From Actinopolymorpha pittospori (GTDB lineage: Bacteria > Actinomycetota > Actinomycetes > Propionibacteriales > Actinopolymorphaceae): 64,000 nt of DNA. The stretch is from NCBI RefSeq assembly GCF_014873875.1, contig NZ_JADBEM010000001.1, positions 2,418,001 to 2,482,000 of the forward strand. Direction: 5' to 3'. The notes beneath the pieces were generated by a model. That model saw only the letters and a program-made list of their open reading frames with translations, searched no databases and had not been told where the DNA came from. Positions 8,693 to 17,449 of the stretch are shown piece by piece (within the stretch, counting starts at the first letter, position 1; each line of letters starts with the position of its first letter). The translations under genes and the position numbers were made by a program.

Positions 8693-9334
8693 GTGGGGCA
8701 GCAGCGCAGGTACGGGAAGCAGGGCGTCGACGGGTATGAGGTGCCGACCGGTGGGCGCCGGCAGCAGCTCGAGGTAGCCGTGCAGGCCATCTACGACCAC
8801 GTACGACAGACCGGGCAGGCTGGCATCTACTCCGGTGACGGCACCTGGCGCGCAGCCGCCACCGACCAGCTGCTCGCCCCGATGCTCCAAGGGCCGGACC
8901 GGATACGCCGCGGCGAGCGCGTCGACGGCGCCGACACCATCCTCGCCGCCCATCCGACCGAGACCCGCGAGGACATCCAGGACCGGCTGTACGGGTCGCG
9001 GCATTACGCCTCTCCCCGCATGCTCACCCGCCACCGCATCGCCGAGGTCCTCTACGCCGGGATCGGCGCCGGCCTGCTCGAGCCCGTCCCGGCCGCCCAG
9101 GTCGACGACACCATCGACCTGGTGCTCCAGGCGATGGCACGCGGGCGACTCCGTCCGAGGATGCTCGCCGCACACGGTCAGGGTCTTCGCCAGTGGCTGG
9201 GGCTTCCCGCCGGCAAATGGACCGCGGCCGCCAAGGAGGCAGCGAAACGGGGCCGCGAAATGTGCGCCGCCCCCGGCGCAGTCACACCCGTACGGGAGCC
9301 AGGCGAGTGGGACGGGAACAAACGGGCGCTGTGA
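8693..9334 (+). CDS. Hypothetical protein
   Basis: Predicted 213-aa soluble protein with strong GC-rich codon bias. I do not recognise the family. It has a Gly/Gln-rich start, a helical middle with TREDIQDRLYGSRHY, and a basic C-terminus (KWTAAAKEAAKRGRE). The start is GTG. It follows the broken ligase gene by 100 bases and may belong to the same mobile-element module. Confidence 0.5.
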   Translation: MGQQRRYGKQGVDGYEVPTGGRRQQLEVAVQAIYDHVRQTGQAGIYSGDGTWRAAATDQLLAPMLQGPDRIRRGERVDGADTILAAHPTETREDIQDRLYGSRHYASPRMLTRHRIAEVLYAGIGAGLLEPVPAAQVDDTIDLVLQAMARGRLRPRMLAAHGQGLRQWLGLPAGKWTAAAKEAAKRGREMCAAPGAVTPVREPGEWDGNKRAL

Positions 9335-9346
9335 CCTGACACGACA

Positions 9347-10426
9347 TCATTGCGATAGTCGACGGAAAACCGCGTGCTGAATACCGCCGTCAGCCAGCAT
9401 CCTGGAGACGGCAGGACTCTGGGGAGGAGCTATCGCGTTCCAGAGATGCATCATCGCCCAAGGCCCATGCTCGAGTAGATCAACACTGAGGTTAAGCTCG
9501 CCGGCAATAGCCCCCATAAGGCTTTCGGCGGCAGCCCCAACGATTGTCCGCATTGAACTCTTAGACGGCACCTCACTAGCGATCACATGACACCTCCGAT
9601 AGCTCGTGCCTTCACTGCCAAATCTAAGGCCAGCTGGCGAATTCATCAGGCAGAGTGCATTGGTGTATGCGTCGAGGCGTAAATTCTCCGTCACAGAATT
9701 TGTTTGTGTCACGAAGTCCTTCAGGTGATGCTCATTGTAAGGTGGCTTGAAATGAGATATCAGCATCACCTCGGCAAGCTTCACTTGCTCCTCTACCCTG
9801 GTTTTCACTGGGCGGATGGATCGATCATAGGCGGCGGCGAAGTTTACACGGTCGAGAGCGGCAATGCTGTCCGGACCGCTGACGACACTTAGGCTCGCCG
9901 CGGCTTCAATGCGGAGCAGTGTAAGGAACACGTCATGATTATTTGATAACTGTTCCGAATAGATCCGCTGGAGCGTGCTGTGGGAGCTGATTCGATCGAA
10001 GACGTCTCGACTGCCCTCGGTTCCCCAGGCCCTGCCAATGTATAAGACCTCATGATCAGTGAGAAGAGTCTTTCTGGGATCAACGGCATGTATAGCCAAC
10101 GCCGTCGGATCTCCTATTGCTATGGTATCGCCAGTCTGTCTATCGACAATGCGCCATCGATCGGCCTGCGGAGATTCCCAAAAATACTGTCCCGACCGAG
10201 AAAGTCTCGGAAGATTCAGGGTGAACCCCATCGGCTTGCGACCATGAATTAGGAGCCGGCCGGCGATCCTACCTCTCCGGATACTCACCGCTTCGATAGT
10301 TGTGCGCGGACGACGGCTGACGACATACAAGAAGCAGTTGTGGGCTACTGCACGTACGGTATGGTCAATATGCTGCTGGCGTACGGTAGCTACTGCGACG
10401 CACTGTATAAACTTTGCGAATCCCAT
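9347..10426 (-). CDS. GIY-YIG-like nuclease-fold protein
   Basis: Predicted protein of up to 359 aa. The central part has a GIY-YIG-like signature: VLYIGRAWG, then a conserved Arg and His in RISSHSTLQRIY, and later AEVMLISHFKPPYNEHHL, where Glu and Asn match the acidic and Asn positions of GIY-YIG nucleases. The N-terminal part (ESPQADRWRIVDRQTGD) is a separate domain; the C-terminal 110 residues are unassigned. The start is uncertain: ATG 10426 gives the full frame, ATG 10231 (MGFTLNLP) a 294-aa protein. It lies 136 bases downstream of a membrane-protein gene on the same strand in a distinctly AT-richer segment, so the pair was probably acquired together. The family call is by pattern only. 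Confidence 0.55.
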   Translation of the reverse strand: MGFAKFIQCVAVATVRQQHIDHTVRAVAHNCFLYVVSRRPRTTIEAVSIRRGRIAGRLLIHGRKPMGFTLNLPRLSRSGQYFWESPQADRWRIVDRQTGDTIAIGDPTALAIHAVDPRKTLLTDHEVLYIGRAWGTEGSRDVFDRISSHSTLQRIYSEQLSNNHDVFLTLLRIEAAASLSVVSGPDSIAALDRVNFAAAYDRSIRPVKTRVEEQVKLAEVMLISHFKPPYNEHHLKDFVTQTNSVTENLRLDAYTNALCLMNSPAGLRFGSEGTSYRRCHVIASEVPSKSSMRTIVGAAAESLMGAIAGELNLSVDLLEHGPWAMMHLWNAIAPPQSPAVSRMLADGGIQHAVFRRLSQ

Positions 10427-10562
10427 GCTCTCCCCCAGGCGTGTGCTTCTGCAGCACTAGTTGAATCTGGTATGCGTAGCGCTGGCCCCGCTGCGACGTC
10501 TCGATACGTAGGGAATAAGTCCCTGCTAGGAAAGCTATCCATCTGTTTCGCGCTCGAACAAA

Positions 10563-11660
10563 TCATCTAGAGCGCAGTAGTACCGACAGTCGCGCCTCGC
10601 TCTGGCCAACCAAGTTGTCAGCCGACAATGTCGAGAGGAGTATGGAGATGAATAGTACTATTCCCGCAGCCGTGAAATTCACCTGACGCGTCACCGTCAA
10701 GTCGGCTCCAAGAATCAACGTTGAAAGGGCGAGGACCAGTGTTGTCGCCTTCGCCAACGTTTTCGAATTTGCGAGCGTTTCTTCGTTTAGCCAGTTTGTA
10801 GACAGATTCGCGATGATTGCGCATAGTGAAGAATTGCAAATCAAGAACATCGCTAGTGCAGGTACGAAGTTTCGGTGATCGGACTGGCCGATCTGCCGAC
10901 CTAGGATGTCCCATGGACTGAAAAGTAACGCTGCGCAAAGCGTGATGACTATAATCACATAGGCAGTATAAGAACGAAGCTTTTCTTCAGGAGTGATATG
11001 AATATTGATGGCCGTTCGAAGTGCGATCACATGGTCTTCCAAGTCCACAACATCGCAGGATGATTCCTCTTTGAGCTCATGAATCTCGGCCATCAATTGG
11101 CTCCGGAGTCGTGGGGAAATCCTTGTGGGATCTTGAATCAATTCTTCCGTATGCCTCCGTAGTAGCTGACCAAATTCCGACACTTTGATTGGCGCCGCGT
11201 CCTCCTGAAGTTTGGGGTCGAAGTACTCCGCTTTACGGACTTCGCTCACGCGATAACCCGGGATCGCGTATGGAAGATTTCGAAGGATTGTAGGAAGGAT
11301 GATTAGGGCAGATTTCCACTCCTTCGGTTGCTGCTTCTCGAGGAACTGTACGACGTGAGACATGTCGGCCGTCAAGGCGCGCTCGCCATATACTTTGCTC
11401 TGAATCTTCCCTTCCTTGCATTGGCATCTCGTCAACGAGTTGCCAATTCGCCGAAGGACCCACTTAGTATCGTCCGATGGGGCTGCTATCTCATTCGCAT
11501 CCGGCGTAGTGGATAGCAGTCCATACTTGCTCACCCTGGTGAGCATTAATCCGCACGCCTTGACCCATATACCTATGGCAAGCGTCAGAGCAGCTAGACC
11601 CATATGTGAGTAGGTAACTCCCTTGGTTGTGTCCTGCGTTATCTGCATCGGCTCTTTCAA
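10563..11660 (-). CDS. Membrane protein of unknown function, about five transmembrane segments
   Basis: Predicted 365-aa protein. One hydrophobic helix lies near the N-terminus (about 20-40). A roughly 190-residue cytosolic part contains CQCKEGKIQSKVYG and helical charged segments, and four more hydrophobic helices lie in the last 140 residues (for example AYVIIVITLCAALLF and FVPALAMFLICNSSL). I do not recognise the family. The arrangement, a soluble domain plus a multi-helix membrane part next to a nuclease-like gene in low-GC DNA, resembles membrane-linked defence modules, but this is inference. ATG 11660 or 11648 could be the start. Confidence 0.55.
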   Translation of the reverse strand: MKEPMQITQDTTKGVTYSHMGLAALTLAIGIWVKACGLMLTRVSKYGLLSTTPDANEIAAPSDDTKWVLRRIGNSLTRCQCKEGKIQSKVYGERALTADMSHVVQFLEKQQPKEWKSALIILPTILRNLPYAIPGYRVSEVRKAEYFDPKLQEDAAPIKVSEFGQLLRRHTEELIQDPTRISPRLRSQLMAEIHELKEESSCDVVDLEDHVIALRTAINIHITPEEKLRSYTAYVIIVITLCAALLFSPWDILGRQIGQSDHRNFVPALAMFLICNSSLCAIIANLSTNWLNEETLANSKTLAKATTLVLALSTLILGADLTVTRQVNFTAAGIVLFISILLSTLSADNLVGQSEARLSVLLRSR

Positions 11661-12196
11661 CCCTTCAATCTCATGGCTCGCTCGATACGCCTGCTGTCAC
11701 GGAACATGCGGCGACTAGGGGCCAATCCTCAACGCCTAGCGCGCCAGCTGTCCGCACTCGTTCGTTGGCGCCCCGACGAGCCAGGGTGGGGCTCATGGCT
11801 CAGGTCGGGCTTCTCTGCCATACCTCGCGTGATAGGCGCTTGGTCGCATGGACTGATCGTAGACAATCATTCCGACAATCAGTACGCAGTCGCTTGCGAA
11901 GGTTAGTCGTCTACCGGCGGGTGCAATCTTGCACATCCGATCGCCTAGGTCCCCTGACTGCTGTCATGCCTAGTACCTGTGATCCGACAGCTGATCCGCG
12001 ACACATGTCCGCCAGCTGAGGTGCGACACCTTGGCCTCGATGTCCCACCGGCTCTACCGGTCACGCGGCGCGTGGCCAGGTGTGGACGATCACCTATTGC
12101 CCCGCGGCTAAGAAGTGTTGCGTACCACCGTCCTAACGGCGAAACTCGCTGGCTATCGCATCTATATGAGTGCTGTCACTTCTGTCGGGAGGACGC
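11661..12196. other. Non-coding stretch with IS-end-like repeat
   Basis: No supported gene. The segment 11981-12030 carries two copies of a TGTCGCGCATCA-like motif (here on the complementary strand), described under the dispersed IS-end repeats. The promoter of the aminopeptidase gene should lie at the end. Confidence 0.45.
11981..12030 (-). repeat. IS-end-like double motif, copy A
   Basis: GATCCGACAGCTG, GCGACACATGTCCGCC and GTGCGACACC in series. On the other strand this reads as TGTCGC-x-CATCAGCTG / GGACATG / TGTCGCGG-ATCAG. Equivalent arrays occur at 13234, 33320 and 37173. They look like the ends of an IS481/IS3-type element without its transposase. Confidence 0.5.
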
Positions 12197-13141
12197 GTGT
12201 ACCCCAAGCTCGACCCCTACGACCACGCCATGCTCGACGTCGGCGACGGGCACCGCATGTACTGGGAGACATGCGGCAACCCCGACGGTAAGCCCGCGCT
12301 CGTCGTCCACGGCGGCCCCGGCTCAGGATGCGGGAGCCCATACCACTTCGACCCCGCCGCCTACCGCGTCGTCCTGTTCGACCAACGCAACTGCGGCCGG
12401 AGCACCCCGCACGCCAGCGAACCGGTGATTGACCTGTCCACCAACACCACCGACCACCTGATCCGCGACATGGAGCAGCTGCGCGAGCACCTGGGCATCG
12501 ACAAGTGGCTGCTGTTCGGCGGCTCCTGGGGCTCGGCGCTCTCGCTGACCTACGCGCTGCGCCACCCGAAGCGGATCTCGGAGATGATCGTGACCGCCGT
12601 CGCCACCGGCAGGCACTGCGAGATCGAGTTGATGACCCGCGGCTTCGGTGGCCTGTTTCCCGAAGCGTACGAGCACTTCCTCGCCGGGGTCCCCGACCCT
12701 GGCGAAGACATCTCGGCCGCCTACCACCGCCTACTCATGGACCCCGACCCGACGGTGCACCGCAAAGCGGCCGACGACTGGTGCGCCTGGGAGGACGCTA
12801 TCGCCACGGTCCCACCCGGACGCGACGTCGAGCACGAACCGTGGGAGCCCCGGTTCCAGCTCGCCTTCGCCCGCCTGGTCACGCACTACTTCAGCAACCG
12901 GTGTTGGTTGCCGGACGACGAACTGGCCCGCAAGGGGCACGTACTGAAGGACATCCCCGGCGTAATCGTGCACGGGCAACTCGATCTCGCCGCGCTCGCC
13001 GGTGCTCCGTGGGTGTTGCACAACGCGTGGCAGGGATCCGAACTAGTGATCGTCGAGGACGGCATGCACGCCACCGGAACGACGGAGGACCTCATCGCCG
13101 CGACCGACCGCTTCGCCAAATCCGCCGTTCGCACTTCATAG
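12197..13141 (+). CDS. pip: Proline iminopeptidase (alpha/beta hydrolase)
   Basis: Predicted 314-aa cytosolic serine peptidase of family S33 that removes N-terminal proline. Features are the oxyanion motif HGGPGSGCG at residue 38, FDQRNCGRSTPH, the nucleophile elbow GGSWGS with Ser110, a helical cap (about 140-235), the acid region HGQLDLAAL near 262, and the histidine region EDGMHATG near 290. Typical Pip proteins have AGHS at the last site; MH is a variant. GTG 12197 is chosen because GGGAGGA stands just upstream and the product then begins MYPKLDPYDHAML, as expected of the family. The downstream sequence is non-coding. Confidence 0.85.
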   Translation: MYPKLDPYDHAMLDVGDGHRMYWETCGNPDGKPALVVHGGPGSGCGSPYHFDPAAYRVVLFDQRNCGRSTPHASEPVIDLSTNTTDHLIRDMEQLREHLGIDKWLLFGGSWGSALSLTYALRHPKRISEMIVTAVATGRHCEIELMTRGFGGLFPEAYEHFLAGVPDPGEDISAAYHRLLMDPDPTVHRKAADDWCAWEDAIATVPPGRDVEHEPWEPRFQLAFARLVTHYFSNRCWLPDDELARKGHVLKDIPGVIVHGQLDLAALAGAPWVLHNAWQGSELVIVEDGMHATGTTEDLIAATDRFAKSAVRTS

Positions 13142-13233
13142 CGGGCAACAGCGTCGCCAAGAGAACTCAGCCCTCGCCGATCCGCCTCTCCGCTCCCGAC
13201 GGCGACGACGTGGGGCGGGGCCAACACGACGCC

Positions 13234-13280
13234 TGTGTCGCGCATCAGCTGTCGGACGTGTGTCGCACATCAGCCGACGG
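13234..13280 (+). repeat. IS-end-like double motif, copy B
   Basis: TGTGTCGCGCATCAGCTGTC followed by GGACG and TGTGTCGCACATCAGCCG: two near-identical TGTCGCRCATCAGC units 21 bases apart. Same family as copies at 11981, 33320, 34456 and 37173. Confidence 0.6.
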
Positions 13281-13332
13281 AGCACACCCTTGTAGTCGGG
13301 TGACTGTCGAACCGACCTCTCTTGAGGTCAAG

Positions 13333-13353
13333 GCGCGCCGCAAGCGGCGCGCA
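13333..13353. terminator. GC-rich hairpin, possible terminator
   Basis: GCGCGCCGC and GCGGCGCGC form a perfect 9-bp stem with a short AA-containing loop. Related hairpins built on GCGCCGC-TGA-GCGGCGC follow the same leader sequence near 42995 and 61369. It could end transcription, but it belongs to repeat sequence. Confidence 0.4.
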
Positions 13354-13795
13354 CCGCCCCGTCCTCGTCCTGCGGGCGGCCTGGCGGCCGTCCTCGGACG
13401 GGCCGGCGCGGCCACAGGCGGTCTCGCATGACTGGTTGAGGTCACCTCAAACTGAGGTCTTCCCTGGGGGGGCGCTGCCCCCTGACCCCGGTCCTCCTCG
13501 GGGAGTGGAGCGCCGGGTTCCTCTCCCGCCGGTCGGCCACCGCGAGCGGTGTACCCGGAACCTGCACAGGGTCGCCGGGCCAAGCCGCAAGCGGTCGACG
13601 AGCGAGCCCGGCGACCCTGCACAGAACCCGGATGCGGACAAGCTGTCCGACCAACGGGAGAGGAAGAACGCCACGGGGCGTGTGCATGAAAGCCTCGGGG
13701 TCCTCCGTGGTGGGTTGCTGCCCCAGGGTGACGGTCTTGGAGGCGCAGGCGAGGGTGGTACCGCAGAACGGACGGAACGGAGTTGATCAACAATC

Positions 13796-14170
13796 ATGGA
13801 TCTCCCGCGCACAGTCCTTGGCGTAAACAGTGCACTCCTGCTCGAACTAGAGGCCGAGGCCGTAGACCTCGGGTTCAGCCAGCGCTTGCCGCCCGAGCAA
13901 CTGGATCCGCACCTGGCCCCCGACGCCATCCACTACCTGTTTCCGGCGCTTGTGCACATCCTCGACCACCTACCCGATGTATCCCCGCAATGGCGCTGTG
14001 AGGCGCTCCTCACCATGAACGATGACACTCAGGTCCTCAGCCTCCTGGACGTACTGCCAGCCACGTTCACTCGACTGCCTGAGACGCTAACTCGCGCCCA
14101 GAAGACCGAAGCCGTTCTACGCATGCGGCAGGCGCCCTCAATCGGTAGTTGGCTGGAGAACCACGCTTGA
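13796..14170 (+). CDS. Hypothetical protein
   Basis: Predicted 124-aa acidic, Leu-rich protein, probably all helical (for example DAIHYLFPALVHILDHLPD). No family recognised. Size and setting among one-gene modules are like those of small immunity proteins. A GGAG lies about 20 bases before the ATG, so the ribosome site is weak. Confidence 0.45.
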   Translation: MDLPRTVLGVNSALLLELEAEAVDLGFSQRLPPEQLDPHLAPDAIHYLFPALVHILDHLPDVSPQWRCEALLTMNDDTQVLSLLDVLPATFTRLPETLTRAQKTEAVLRMRQAPSIGSWLENHA

Positions 14171-14205
14171 CGTAACACCGGTCCGTCACCAATACACCGG
14201 CAGCC

Positions 14206-14285
14206 CATCGTTCCATTCGCGTACCATTAGACAGGGCCCGCTCCGGTCATGAGCGGTCGGTCAGGAGTAGCCGCCACGCGACTTC
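14206..14285 (+). repeat. Dispersed repeat R3, copy 1
   Basis: Contains CATTAGACAGGGCCC, CGGTCATGAGCGGTC and GTCAGGAGTAGCCGCCACGC. Near-copies occur at about 32447 and 42090. Each copy sits just beyond the 3' end of a minus-strand gene, so it may act as a terminator or be a recombination scar. Confidence 0.55.
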
Positions 14286-14320
14286 CAAGCTATTGCTCAT
14301 CGAACCGCAGACAGGTTCGC

Positions 14321-14934
14321 TCAGTCCGCAAGCAGGGTGTCGATGGTCTGGATGGACGTCGCGGTGGACTCGTGAAGCACGCCGTGCATCCCGAAGGCTC
14401 GCGCTCCATCGACGCAGACCTGTGAGTCGTCAACGAAGACCGTCTCGTGTGGCTCGAGGCCGAGCCGGTCACAGGCCGAGCGTAGATGCGCGGATCAGGC
14501 TTCAGTAGACCGACCTCATGCGAGTAGATGATCGGGTCGAAGTACGTCGAGAACCCGTAGCGGCTCTCTTCGACCTCGCGGGCGCCGCTGCCTGAGTTGC
14601 TGATGATCGCCGTCCGGTATCGCCGCCGTAGGTTCGCGGCGTACGCCATCAACTCCTCGTCCAGCTGGCCGCAATACCAGTCCCACATGTCGGCCACGAA
14701 CGCATCCGCCTGCTCGGACGACAGTCCCAACTCATCGGCGCACCTGTCTCGCCAGTCGTTGAGGCTCATGTGGCCGGTGCTGATGCCGTTCTCGGGGTCG
14801 GCTGCGCCAAGAGCTGCGGAGAACGCGTCATCAGTCATACCCAACCGTTCCCGCCACGGGTCGAGCCAGACGTGCATCCCTTCGATGCGTTCCAGAACGC
14901 CACCGACGTCGAAGATCACCGCACGTACGACCAT
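14321..14934 (-). pseudogene. HAD-superfamily hydrolase, frameshifted
   Basis: The start ATG 14934 opens VVRAVIFDVGGVLE, the HAD motif I with its catalytic Asp. A helical cap, SNSGSG (motif II) and GLLKPDPRIY (motif III Lys) follow. After IYA the frame is lost. The expected end (ACDRLGLEPHET, VFVDDS motif IV, GMHGVLHEST, then IDTLLAD stop at 14321) is intact in another frame. A single missing base near 14475-14485 explains this. The full protein would be about 204 aa, a normal length for haloacid-dehalogenase-like phosphatases. A sequencing error is the alternative. Confidence 0.8.
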
Positions 14935-14963
14935 GCGGCATTGTCGCAGATCGTCGACGTGTG

Positions 14964-15063
14964 CCTGACCCAACGAGCTGCAGCACCGGGCGACGATGAG
15001 CACCAGGCCGACGACCTCCTGAGTGCGGACGAGCAGCCCGTGATCACGGTGCCCGTCCCTGCG
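14964..15063 (-). repeat. Dispersed repeat R2, copy 1
   Basis: On the minus strand this reads GGGCACCGTGATCACGGGCT, then GAGGTCGTCGGCCTGGTGCT, CATCGTCGCCCGGTG and AGCTCGTTGGGTC. It ends 30 bases upstream of the HAD gene start. Other copies: 16308, 17344, 52201. Confidence 0.65.
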
Positions 15064-15230
15064 GATCAGGAGGTCGGTTCGGACGCAGCGCCGCCCGCTG
15101 TCCCGTGCAATCCACGTGCGAGGGCGGGCGGTCAAAGAGGCGATCCATAGCACTGGCGGTAAGTCATGCTTCGCCATATTGCCGGGTCAGGGTCTTGGGC
15201 AGGCGCGGGTCGAAGTCGACCGTCCGCCTT

Positions 15231-16169
15231 TCAGGCCGGCTCCAGGGCGGTGCGGGCGTCGACGTCCTGCAGGGAGTAGCGGTGAAGTGTGACTCCTGGT
15301 GGGGCCAGGCGGATGAGGTCGGGCACCGTGAGCACTTGGCGTGGGCTGAGCCATTCCTGACCTGGTTTGTGCAGTGCCCAACCGCCTCCGATGGTGACCG
15401 CCGCATGCGTGTTGTTGCCGTCGGCGTCGCGCCATACCAGTACGGTGCCTGGCAGGTCGTCGCTGCCTCCCGCCGTGCAGTGAGCTGCTAGCCAAGCGTC
15501 GAAGGGCTCATCGTCGGCGTCATGGACACCTGCTGCCGCCATCACGGTGGCGAAGCAGTATGTTGCGCTTCCTCTGGCGATGGAGCTTCCTCTGCTCCCG
15601 CTGGCGAAGGTTCCGCTCAGCGCTCGGGCGTTGGGAAGTATGGAGGAGGCCGCGCGCCAGATCTCCTCCGGTACCGACATGCGCTGGCAGGGTAGCTGCC
15701 ACTCACCGAGGACGCGCTCGAGGACGGCTTCGAGATGATGCGTCACCAGGGTTGGCCACCAGACGAACCGATGCCCGTCGGCCTGCTCGCGCAGCACCTG
15801 CGCGTCGAGGATGTCCGCCCAATCGGTGATGGAGGGCACTGCTCCTCGCCTGTGTCTGACCTGCGACAGGACGAGCCTGGCACGCACCTCGCGTGGCTGA
15901 GCATGGAACGCGTCTTCGTCAAGCCACACGGCTTCTAGATCCTTGGCGAGGTTCCACACTTCGTAGGTGTCGCGAAGCTCGGGCGAGAGGTCGTGCGGGG
16001 GACTTTCAGGTGTGAGCCCGAGTTCGGCTGCTTCGGTGACGGTCAGGAAGAACGGCTGACAGGCTGGCGCCAGCCAGGTAGCCCAGCGGCGCACCAGCGA
16101 CGTTTCGACCTCGATCCCCAACACGTCCACCGCCGCATAGTACGAGCCGGGCGATAGCAGGTGCGACAT
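15231..16169 (-). CDS. Hypothetical protein with papain-like (NlpC/P60-type) C-terminal pattern
   Basis: Predicted 312-aa protein. The first 200 residues are helical and rich in Trp and acidic residues and are unassigned. The C-terminal part has YCFATVMAAAGV, with a possible catalytic Cys, then GTVLVWRDADGNN and HAAVTIGGGWALHKPG, where His could be catalytic, as in NlpC/P60 or CHAP domains. No signal peptide is seen, so a cell-wall role is doubtful. Immunity or toxin-related function is possible given the setting. Start ATG 16169. Confidence 0.5.
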   Translation of the reverse strand: MSHLLSPGSYYAAVDVLGIEVETSLVRRWATWLAPACQPFFLTVTEAAELGLTPESPPHDLSPELRDTYEVWNLAKDLEAVWLDEDAFHAQPREVRARLVLSQVRHRRGAVPSITDWADILDAQVLREQADGHRFVWWPTLVTHHLEAVLERVLGEWQLPCQRMSVPEEIWRAASSILPNARALSGTFASGSRGSSIARGSATYCFATVMAAAGVHDADDEPFDAWLAAHCTAGGSDDLPGTVLVWRDADGNNTHAAVTIGGGWALHKPGQEWLSPRQVLTVPDLIRLAPPGVTLHRYSLQDVDARTALEPA

Positions 16170-16307
16170 AGATTTCCCAGGCTGGCGTCGTCCGAGCGGC
16201 CCTCAGGCCGGTCGTCCCGACGGCCGCCACTGACCATGGTTCTGCCCATGAACTGCGGTCTGGATTGCACGGGACAGCACGCGATTCTTGCGTTACTCCG
16301 AAGGTGG

Positions 16308-16370
16308 TCGACCAGGCGCTCACCGTCGCCCGGCGTTGCAGGTCGTTGAGATCACGCTGGGGTCAAGTCC
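16308..16370 (+). repeat. Dispersed repeat R2, partial copy 2
   Basis: GTCGACCAGGCGCTCACCGT, CGCCCGGCGTTGCAGGTCGT and ATCACGCTGGGGTCA match the second half of R2. It lies 60 bases upstream of the next gene. Confidence 0.55.
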
Positions 16371-16429
16371 TCGCTGGCTGTCGGGTCGGTGGCTCTCCCT
16401 GCCCGCATCCGGACTGGCATACTCACGCC

Positions 16430-16774
16430 GTGGAGTCCTCTGTCGAACCCGACGCGTACCTGGTGCTCGCGATGACTGAGGCTGCCCAACGAGTCTTGTC
16501 CGACCCGGCTGCCACCTACCGGATCGCGCACGATGCGATGGCCGAACTGCTGCCACTTGTACCCACCGCACGCCATGGCGGCGTTGCCTACTCGATGTGG
16601 GGCTCGCTCGCCGACCTGCAAGGCGATCCCCGTGGACCTCAGTCCGAACGTGAGTGCATCCTTCGAACCCGGCTCGCAGCCGAAGAGTGGCTCGCAACAG
16701 ACAGCTCGAGGCACGAGCCAGTAGCGGCCTACTTCGCCCGATGGGACACGCGTACTGGACCGGCCTGGGACTAG
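16430..16774 (+). CDS. Hypothetical protein
   Basis: Predicted 114-aa protein starting with GTG 16430 (MESSVEPDAYLVL). It is helical and contains MAELLPLVPTARHGGVAYS and a Trp-rich end. I do not recognise the family. The frame is open upstream to 16265, but that part lies in repeat R2 and does not look coding. Confidence 0.45.
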   Translation: MESSVEPDAYLVLAMTEAAQRVLSDPAATYRIAHDAMAELLPLVPTARHGGVAYSMWGSLADLQGDPRGPQSERECILRTRLAAEEWLATDSSRHEPVAAYFARWDTRTGPAWD

Positions 16775-16782
16775 GGCGCCGC

Positions 16783-16943
16783 CGGATCACCCCTGCCTTG
16801 CAAAAGCACATTGAGGGTGCACGCTCGGCTGAGCGTCGATCGGCCAGGCGTCTGAACCGCGCCGTCGTGACCGCGGTTGACCGTGACGGACCATGATCGG
16901 CCGTGTCATCTGGCACGCACGTGGCACGCCGACCCCGAAGTGC
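16783..16943 (+). repeat. Dispersed repeat R1, copy a (uninterrupted IS110-type target)
   Basis: Begins CACCCCTGCCTTGCAAAAGC, continues CACGCTCGGCTGAGCGTCGA and ends CATGATCGGCCGTGTCATCT / GGCACGCACGTGGCACG. The same sequence occurs inverted at 48545-48676, and at 57441-57590 where its start is split by an IS110-family element. The copy ends 20 bases before the ankyrin gene. Confidence 0.7.
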
Positions 16944-16963
16944 GGGGATAGGAGCGGTGATCC

Positions 16964-17317
16964 ATGACAGACATGACGCCAGCGCACCGCGCAGTTGAGA
17001 TGGAGGACCTGCAAGCACTCCGCGATCTTCTGGATGGCGGTGCCGACATCCACGAGGAGTACGGCGGGTTGAGCCTGCTTCATCATGCGATCGATGTCGA
17101 GATCGACGGCCATAACCAGACGGGCGATCCGCTCCACGTCGACACCACTGCGTACCTGCTCGCCAGAGGCGCTGACCCGACCCGCCGTTCTGGCGCAGGC
17201 ACCGGAGTCTCAGCTGAGACCACGGCCTCCGTGGCAGGTCACTGGCTTGCTACGTGTCTCATAGAGGACTGGAAGCGTAGCCACCCTGACGGCCAGCCGG
17301 ATGAGCTTGGACGGTAG
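16964..17317 (+). CDS. Ankyrin-repeat protein
   Basis: Predicted 117-aa soluble protein with about three ankyrin units: MTPAHRAVEMEDLQALRDLL-DGGAD, LSLLHHAIDVEIDG, and DTTAYLLARGADPTRRSG. Small stand-alone ankyrin proteins of this form are common in polymorphic-toxin immunity loci. A GGAGCGGTG ribosome site precedes the ATG. Upstream is repeat R1. Confidence 0.75.
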   Translation: MTDMTPAHRAVEMEDLQALRDLLDGGADIHEEYGGLSLLHHAIDVEIDGHNQTGDPLHVDTTAYLLARGADPTRRSGAGTGVSAETTASVAGHWLATCLIEDWKRSHPDGQPDELGR

Positions 17318-17343
17318 CCACGGCTTACCTCCAGATTCGTAGG

Positions 17344-17449
17344 AACAGGCACCGTGATCACGAGCTGGTCGTCCGCGCTCTGGAGGTCGTCGGCCTGGTG
17401 CTCATCGTCGCCCGGTGTTGCAACTCGTTGGGGTCACGCTGGGCTCAGG
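17344..17449 (+). repeat. Dispersed repeat R2, copy 3
   Basis: About 106 bases matching copy 1 at about 85 percent by eye (AACAGGCACCGTGATCACGA, GAGGTCGTCGGCCTGGTGCT, CAACTCGTTGGGGTCACGCT). It overlaps the 3' end of the convergent gene at 17445. Confidence 0.65.

Larger units (their letters stand above)
13142..13795. other. Non-coding stretch with repeats
   Basis: No supported gene in about 650 bases. It contains an IS-end-like array (13234-13280), a 9-bp perfect hairpin (13333-13353), and very GC-rich sequence with short inverted repeats. The part at 13300-13345 is also found at about 42950-43010, so it is shared repeat material. Confidence 0.45.

Noticed and set aside
13245..13793. Several overlapping frames of 80-180 codons
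   Set aside because: All are Pro/Arg/Gly-rich, overlap repeat and hairpin sequence and lack starts with ribosome sites.
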